Below, in pieces: positions 59,701 to 64,000 of a stretch of DNA of 64,000 bases. This stretch comes from Antedon mediterranea (taxonomy: Eukaryota; Echinodermata; Crinoidea; Comatulida; Antedonidae), in contig NC_092679.1 in assembly GCF_964355755.1 (NCBI RefSeq), positions 10,346,932 to 10,410,931 of the forward strand. The letters run 5' to 3'. A model generated the notes under the pieces. The model had not been told where the DNA came from. It saw nothing but the letters and a program-made list of their open reading frames with translations, and did no database searches. The translations under genes and the position numbers were made by a program. How positions within the stretch are numbered: the stretch's first letter is position 1; each line of letters starts with the position of its first letter.

Positions 59701-62700
59701 AGTAATTAACCACAAACATTTTACTCCCACAGTTTATCGTTTAAGATCAAATAATTAGATTTGGATTTGATCCTGGAATGGCACAGGAAGTGTAAATAGG
59801 GTGTGGTCTCTAACCTACAAACAATAAAAGAATTGTTTACCTCTTCATCTTCATCATTCTCTGTTTCTAAATCTTCTTTGATATCTTCTTTATGCTATTC
59901 AAGTTAAAATGTAAAAAATTTCATTAAAAAAACCATAATATATCTACTACAATGTTTCAGTTGCTTAATATTCCAAGTCCTTATCTATTACAGTTAATAA
60001 AATTTTCATATTTATGAGAGCTTCAATACAAACACATGACAAATTATAGTAATTAATTTATTCACTTACCCTTTTATATGCCTCACTATTTTTGTAGCTG
60101 TCTACAATGCGAATCAAGTCTCTTTTTGTTAACATACTTCCATCTATAAACATTTATTCTGTTACTTACAATTTATACAATAATCAAGTTTTTGATTCAA
60201 GAAGAGAGTGATGGATTTGCTTTGTTATATTGAGATAGCAGAAATGTTCTAGTTGAATAGCCTTAATAGAGTGGTGGATAGCTAGCCAAAAAACTGTCAT
60301 ATAGATATCAACAAGATTTCTTGAAGATGATACTATGTGAGAAAACATTAAAAATTAACCCAAAAAATAACATTTTTACACCCTAATCTGTTAATTTTTT
60401 TATTAGAATTTTTAATCAGTAGTTTTACTAAAACTTAAAATGGCAATGGCCATAATGTCATCACATTGTTTGTTTTTTTCATAGTATGTGCGAAAAATGT
60501 CAGCCCATATCAATTTTGCATAAAAAGTATTACCATACTTATTTGAGTGTTGTTTAATCAAATAAATATATGGTTATCAAATTTGCATTCCTTTATGATG
60601 AATTAGTTCAAAGTGATTTGCAAGTTAAAAATCATTGAATATTTATTTAGTTTAAGCAAAATAAAAATATTAAATATACAGTACAATACCTTCTGCTTTG
60701 TGAGTGGGTGAGATAAATTTTATGTTTTCAGGCCACCAATCTGGCTTATTATTAGCTAAATATACAGATTCACCTACCAGTGAGGGACCTAAACATCAAA
60801 ATTAAAACAATATATATACAATATTAAAGAATTTCAGGCATATGGGATAACCCATGAAAAAGGAGGATATATACTGCAAAATAAAATAAAATTAAACGTT
60901 AACAGTAGAGAAAATCCGAACTTGATTGAAAAAATAGATTAAGAGACAACTAGAAGATATTTCGAATATCTGCAGACGGTACCGTTTCGACCTTTCGGGT
61001 CTCATCAGTGCAGAGCAGGATAGAAATATTGTAATGGATTGAAAAAATAGATTAAGAGCCAACTGGATGGAAGATATTTTGAATATCTGCAGACGGTACC
61101 GTTTCGACCTTTCAGGTCTCATCAGTGCAGAGCAGGATAGAAAATCAATGCATGTCCACTAGACTAGCTTAAGCAGGGCCTAGACCAGCCCATGCAGTGT
61201 ACATTGTAATGATGTGTGTGGCCAAATCAGGACACTTTATATACATCACTCAGGTGGATGCGAATTAATTATATTTGTTATATTAATTAATTATAATTTT
61301 AATTATACAATATTATATAGCTCGTAGTGAAATTAAATATGAAGTCAACTTAGTTCACCTCATTATTGTTTTATTTTTGCAATAAAAAGCTTACCTATTT
61401 CAGTCACTAGCCTCACAACTATCCCCCTTAAACGCATTACGGAGAGTCCAATAGTTTCTTCCTTCAATAAATTATTTAATGTTTTGTACTCACAATGCAC
61501 AGCTTTTTCCTTCTTTCTCATCTCAAATACATAATCTCCTGTTGTGAAAAATGATGAAATCTACTTAAAAACATTTGATAAAGAGCAGCAAATTAAGGTA
61601 ACAGCTATATATTGGTTCTTTAAAGAGTAATGTCACACTTTAACCTACCATGATTTTTACCATCAAGTAGGGCATTATGAACCCCTACTTCAATACTACT
61701 TCTAACCTTTTGGAACACATCACAAATCTCGTTTGAACCTGCAGTAAATGAAATATAATAAATAGAATAAAATAAATCTGTGTTCCAATGAAATATAAAG
61801 TTGAGAAATGTCTTCCAGAATAGTGTGGACTTTATCATACAATTCATCTTTTTTTTTAAAAGTAACATACACACTGTACTATAATACATATATAATATAG
61901 TACTTTATAAGACTGCATGACTAGTATTAGACTAACCATCATATTTCACTATAATGTAATAAAGCTATCCCCATAAGGTTTATCGCAAATACCATTCAAT
62001 CAAGAGGGTGCTGCATGGTTTTTTTATTTATTTTTTAAAATTTTATTTCATCTTCATCCAACAGCGACCAAAGTCGCCCATAATCAATAAATATAATTTA
62101 TATAGATAATTAATTAAAGCCCCATTCCCTACGTTTTTTAGATCTAATTTAAGATCACAAACTATATTTAATGTAAAAATAATACTATATGGTCCTATTG
62201 CGATAACTTTTTTCGTGTTTAAACGGTTAAAAATGTGAAAAATAAGTCGATTCTAATAATTATAGCGGCCCGCTATAAATCCCAAAATGCATTGCGCGCG
62301 GATTGATATTTTTGTTTTTCACCTGTAATTCGCCCACTTTTCGATCGATCGTGAGGCCAAAACAAATGGAAGACTCCTAACTTTTCAGCGAAAATACCGG
62401 GTTTTCCTCAATTTGTATCAACGGAGTCTGGCAAAAATAGAAAGACAATTAATGCAGCAACTATACAACGTCAGGCTAGGTATATAGCTAGCGTACGATG
62501 TTCGTACGTTACCGATGTTTACCAGCTAGGCCTACAAAACTAAGCCTAGCTAGGCTAGGCCTAAGACCGTCCACGAGAGGTCGATCACCGCGAGCTACTT
62601 AGGTAGTGCATTGTTTTTCACTTTTTATCATAATTTACCATAAAACGTACATTTAAGACAAGGAATGACATGGTTTAATGTTTTTAAAGTGATATATATG

Positions 62701-63664
62701 TATTATTTTCCAAAAAACGTCCAAAATTGCAGGGAAGGGGTCTTTAAACAACACAATTAGCTAAAATTACAGGTAAATCAATACGATAGCAAATTATCAT
62801 AAAGAAAGTAATTAAGTAGATGTAATAGCAACAGTAATCTTACAACGAAAACAATAAATAGTATCACAAAAAATATCAATAAACAGATTACAATAGCAAA
62901 CAGAATTAAATAATCTAGGAAGACGACAGATCCAACCATCCCTAGTTACATTAACCCTTCCCGGTGGAACAAAAAATAACCCAGGATTTCTTAATCTATA
63001 AACAGGAAAGTTTAAAATAAGAAATAAAGTTACCATCAACAACAGAGTTCATACATTTATACAAGAAAATTAAATCCAATATATTCCTTCTATCTTTAAG
63101 TAAAGCTAACTCAGGATTTTGACCAAATTTACGGAAATAAAATCTACAAAACTTATTTTGAACACGTTGTAACCTAATAGACTAGAAGAAGAAATTGAAT
63201 TAAAAATAACAGAGCAAAACTCAAGATTAGACCGAACTAAAGATTTATTTTATCAATGGTGGGATTGATTTGGGGGAAAATCAACCCGAAAGCCATGCTG
63301 TTTATGAAGGGAAACAATGTAAGAATCAGTGGACAATGCAATGTAAATGACAATTAACGGTCACCACCACCTAAGATTATGATATATTTAGACTTCCAGG
63401 CCTAGAGGGGCCTAGTTCTAGTACTAGGCTAGTCTAATAATGCTACTGCACTATCACTTACACGAAAAATAAAACAGTTTGATGATGCGATCAAGCCAAT
63501 ATCTCTTCATTGATGAAAGGTTTTTGGCCCCAAAACCTTTCAATCACCGTACATCGTACTCTTATTTGCAATATACCTTGTTGTTTATACTTACCAGAAA
63601 ATTGCAACTTTCCATCTAGAAATGCAACTGTTGCAATAGGAAGGTTCTTTGAAATACTATTTGT
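49736..63664 (-). CDS. OTU-PHD-Ulp1 domain protein, at least 20 exons
   Basis: Twenty minus-strand exons join in perfect phase with GT-AG borders: 63595-63664, 61649-61738, 61395-61538, 60690-60788, 60070-60143, 59841-59894, 59516-59569, 59186-59239, 58861-58914, 58384-58419, 57988-58127, 57627-57810, 57063-57249, 55913-56104, 55516-55765, 55278-55415, 54687-54845, 50645-50786, 50246-50317 and 49736-49834 (TAG). They give about 763 residues; the true start lies upstream, possibly beyond the window. Order: unknown conserved region (1-159), acidic repeats (160-243), OTU-like domain (about 290-470: GDGNCLYHSI, NHVVPLL), PHD-like finger (about 515-555: CCGKCQAWYHCVC), Ulp1/C48-like domain (about 590-735: QQGPGPDCGLFML). 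OTU and Ulp1 domains remove ubiquitin and SUMO-type modifiers, and PHD fingers read histone tails. Phase preservation through 20 exons argues for selection. It may be a host gene or a component of a large transposon. The histidine-tryptophan pair usual in Ulp1 is not where expected (TYYFVV), so the protease may be inactive. Confidence 0.75.
50850..51530. other. Intron sequence 3' of the LINE
   Basis: This is part of the intron between the exons ending at 54687 and starting at 50786. I see only AT-rich DNA and no coding motif; the minus frame 51314-51514 has no recognisable feature. Confidence 0.4.
51536..51735 (-). repeat. 24-bp tandem repeat at the 3' end of the LINE
   Basis: About eight units of TTCTGATTGTATAAAAGTTA plus an A run directly follow the LINE stop codon on its 3' side (the minus strand reads leftward). 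CR1/L2-type LINEs often end in short tandem repeats rather than a poly-A tail, so this is probably the element's own terminus. The 24-bp length is unusually long for such a tail. Confidence 0.7.
51768..54500 (-). mobile_element. Non-LTR retrotransposon ORF2 (endonuclease and reverse transcriptase), 910 aa open
   Basis: A single open frame encodes an APE-type endonuclease lacking its first strand and a complete reverse transcriptase. Endonuclease motifs are ETWLDSTL (about 19), RKDRNRHGGGV, GAYYRPPTE, GDFNIDY and SDHHMV. Reverse transcriptase motifs are KASGPDGV, LLNYRPVSLTSV, QHGFLPGRSC, LDFSRAFDTISHD, GVPQGSVLGPLLF, IQYADDVFIFR and LKLNPNKCKSM. The C-terminal part includes LVLPCLYYCSPVWW and SVQRRATCMIL. 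This set is typical of the CR1/Jockey side of LINEs. The missing endonuclease start suggests 5' truncation near 54500. It sits in an intron of the minus-strand gene, in the same orientation, and shows no stop or frameshift, so it is young. No ORF1 is seen. Confidence 0.9.
54687..55415 (-). CDS. Ulp1-like domain, N-terminal exons
   Basis: The exon 55278-55415 encodes LLQWPPISKRKES and INSTNLNAGISSAIVDFYVR, which resembles the helix that opens a Ulp1 protease domain (the WLND...INFYL region). The exon 54687-54845 encodes HLQHEYPCADTHIFTAVD and KKYLIFPIRER, matching the strand before the usual HW motif. Both are in phase with their neighbours. Confidence 0.6.
55134..55207 (+). tRNA. tRNA-Thr(TGT)-like sequence, probably a relic
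   Basis: GTCTTTG and CAGACAC can pair at 6 of 7 acceptor positions. GGTCGCAGGTCCGAATTCTGC gives a T arm with a degenerate B box, and CTTGCCCTGTAAGTGAG gives an anticodon arm whose loop centre is TGT. Base 33 is C instead of the universal T, and the D arm is poor. A run of T follows, as in Pol III genes. It is most likely a pseudogene or a SINE head. Confidence 0.5.
55516..55765 (-). CDS. PHD-like finger exon
   Basis: After an ATTACAG acceptor the exon encodes a basic segment KTRKKRRPAAKTTWFQD. It then encodes GLCVIDTGHTSTNKEMICC and GKCQAWYHCVCAGV, then DEDFVCC. The CX2C-X4-H-X2-C core with WYH is characteristic of PHD fingers, though spacing at the two ends is irregular. The exon ends GA|GTAGGT. 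Confidence 0.68.
55913..57810 (-). CDS. OTU-like cysteine protease exons
   Basis: Three exons form the domain. 57627-57810 has KSRGDGNCLYHSISRILFG, the DGNC motif with catalytic cysteine. 57063-57249 has NGEADIAMVVAFLAAVSAS, the helical middle. 55913-56104 has ILWCRFLSESRLINHVVPLL, with the NH motif that carries the catalytic histidine in OTU proteases. Both expected catalytic positions are present, so activity is plausible. The domain is about 180 residues, normal for the fold. Confidence 0.75.
56540..56786 (-). mobile_element. tRNA-headed SINE-like element
   Basis: On the minus strand a tRNA-like head runs from 56786 to 56713. Acceptor strands GAGTTGT and ACAACTC pair perfectly, an A-box-like TAGCTGAGTGGTTAGG follows, and GGGTTCAATTCCC is a clear B box. 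The anticodon is uncertain (CAT or GTC, depending on loop placement). Beyond it lies a body with AGTGGAAAGGAACTGGCC-type complement and a poly-pyrimidine tract, down to about 56540. A perfect acceptor stem leaves open that the head is a real tRNA gene. Confidence 0.6.
57260..57620. other. Intron, no feature
   Basis: AT-rich intron between OTU exons; nothing recognisable. Confidence 0.5.
58560..58634. repeat. Perfect 31-bp inverted repeat hairpin
   Basis: 58560-58590 and 58604-58634 are perfect reverse complements with a 13-base loop; the outer part reads TTTGCGGTAGCACCACG. It lies in an intron of the minus-strand gene. It is probably a minimal MITE; no TSD was found. Confidence 0.82.
58700..59990 (-). 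repeat. Four tandem 325-330 bp units, each containing one acidic exon
   Basis: The unit includes GTGTGTACAGTAATTAACC, ACATTTTACTCCCACAG, AGGGTGTGGTCTCTAACC and the exon. The exon starts (in genome order of their 3' ends) are at 58861, 59186, 59516 and 59841, spaced 325, 330 and 325 bp. Each exon is 54 bp (18 codons, phase 0/0), keeps its acceptor TAG and donor GTAAAC, and encodes HKEEVNEDVETENDEDEE or a close variant. Confidence 0.9.
58861..59894 (-). CDS. Acidic exon array (four exons of 54 bp)
   Basis: Exons 59841-59894, 59516-59569, 59186-59239 and 58861-58914 each encode 18 residues rich in Glu and Asp. The variants are KEDIKEDLE, one with EYDEDEE, one with NEDLE and one with NEDVE. Because all are phase 0, any number can be included without a frameshift. 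They precede another short acidic exon (58384-58419, HEEGDNDEILDE). The stretch links the N-terminal region to the OTU domain and is probably disordered. Confidence 0.8.
60070..61738 (-). CDS. Conserved N-terminal region exons of unknown function
   Basis: Exons 61649-61738, 61395-61538, 60690-60788 and 60070-60143 encode in order VFQKVRSSIEVGVHNALLDG, then DYVFEMRKKEKAVHCEYKTL, then PSLVGESVYLANNKPDWWP with IKFISPTHK, then SMLTKRDLIRIVDSYKN. The WWP...SP pattern followed by a helix looks like a structured domain, but I do not recognise the family. All splice junctions are in phase. The hammerhead pair lies in the intron between 60788 and 61395. Confidence 0.6.
60969..61014 (-). ncRNA. Hammerhead ribozyme motif, downstream copy
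   Basis: Minus strand, 5' to 3': stem I strand TCTGCA, core CTGATGA, stem II GACC-CGAAA-GGTC, GAAA, stem III ACGG-TA-CCGT, then the GTC cleavage triplet and stem I partner TGCAGA. Every conserved core position is present. Stem III is only four pairs with a two-base loop, as in hammerheads of Penelope-like elements and retrozymes, which often work as dimers. It lies in an intron of the minus-strand gene and on the transcribed strand. Confidence 0.82.
61086..61131 (-). ncRNA. Hammerhead ribozyme motif, upstream copy
   Basis: This has the same structure as the copy at 60969-61014, 117 bp away, with one change in the stem II loop (TGAAA for CGAAA). The sequence between them is also repeated (GATTGAAAAAATAGATTAAGAG on the plus strand, in part). 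Cleavage at both GTC sites would release a 117-nt RNA. Confidence 0.82.
62030..62780. other. Intron segment with AGGCCTA clusters
   Basis: No gene is seen. The segment holds a less AT-rich patch (62270-62580) with repeated CTAGGCCTA and TAGCTAGG words. Confidence 0.4.
62800..63250 (-). pseudogene. LINE C-terminal relic
   Basis: On the minus strand, fragments read VQNKFCRFYFRKFGQNPELA, then LKDRRNILDLIFLYKCMN, then LRNPGLFFVPPGRVNV and ICRLPRLFNSVC. This order is typical of the tail of CR1/Jockey-type LINE proteins. The frame 62812-63042 covers the last piece. There are frameshifts, no reverse transcriptase domain and no intact end, so this is a dead remnant in the first visible intron. Confidence 0.65.
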
Positions 63665-63669
63665 CTGGA

Positions 63670-64000
63670 AACAAATAGAAATTGTTACATTTGTCAAATT
63701 GTTAACACATAGTTTATCTTTCTTATACTTACTAATTAGTAATATTATATAGGACCTACTGTACTAACAACAGATAGTCCTTAGGCCTAGACTATTGTCA
63801 TTTGTAAAAAGTGCTTTTTTTGGAGGATGATGAGGCCCCTATTTACTGTAAAAAACCTTTAAAATGATTATTTTAGGCCTGAAATTAATTCTATATAATA
63901 ATATATGGCAATGTATATAATAAAGTTACAGAGCAAAAAATAAATAAAATGGATGGCCTAAGTCATGTAAACATTATTCTACTGCAGTTACTGCAGTAAT
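63670..64000. other. Window edge, upstream intron or 5' region of the minus-strand gene
   Basis: The first visible exon ends at 63664, with a TTTCCAG acceptor just upstream. I find no further exon or promoter in the remaining bases. Confidence 0.4.

Noticed and set aside
62060-62580. CpG-containing, less AT-rich patch as a promoter of the minus-strand gene
   Set aside because: It lies downstream of the exon at 63595-63664, which is in phase with the rest of the gene, so an alternative promoter here has no direct support.

Overview
This window looks like nuclear DNA of a marine invertebrate. Reasons: it is strongly AT-rich, its genes are split by short GT-AG introns, it carries several non-LTR retrotransposons, and it is full of long inverted repeats, minisatellites and satellites. 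An echinoderm or a related deuterostome is my best guess. Sea urchins are known for foldback (TU) elements whose long inverted arms hold short tandem repeats, and several elements here have that design. The assignment is inference only.

Layout. Positions 1-20,000 hold no convincing host gene. They are a nest of mobile elements, many with both ends and a target-site duplication (TSD) readable: two copies of a CTAAGACC foldback (1847-3196 and 7723-8741), a CAGTGG...CTG element inserted in a CAGGCCCG...CTG element (4715-5936 within 3984-5992), two opposed copies of a 2 kb foldback built on GGACAACTACCCC words (11830-13927 and 17943-19956), each carrying the same nested second foldback, a smaller GACGATTCGG element (14945-15484) and a LINE endonuclease relic. 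Positions 20,262-29,187 hold two opposed arrays of one 106-bp satellite, bounded by a 25-bp perfect inverted repeat.

Positions 29,977-39,877 carry a multi-exon plus-strand gene resembling KDZ-type (Kyakuja-Dileera-Zisupton) transposases with cysteine clusters. Its introns contain two long inverted-repeat elements. Positions 40,590-45,470 are a 104-bp satellite, followed by LINE relics and ACGT-rich palindromes. From 63,664 back to 49,736 runs a minus-strand gene of at least 20 exons in perfect phase. It encodes a conserved unknown N-terminal region, an acidic stretch made of four tandemly duplicated exons, an OTU-like cysteine protease domain, a PHD-like finger and a Ulp1/C48-like protease domain. 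A nearly full LINE ORF (51768-54500) lies in one intron and two tandem hammerhead ribozyme motifs lie in another.

The two genes converge on the satellite block. Both have domain types seen in large eukaryotic DNA transposons, so they may be the two genes of one giant element, or domesticated or host genes. The most original signals are: (a) foldback families that share GGGTGT ends and 9-10 bp TSDs while each amplifies its own short word; (b) TAGGCCTA octamers that look like GGCC insertions with a duplicated TA; (c) the intronic hammerhead pair; (d) the acidic exon array.
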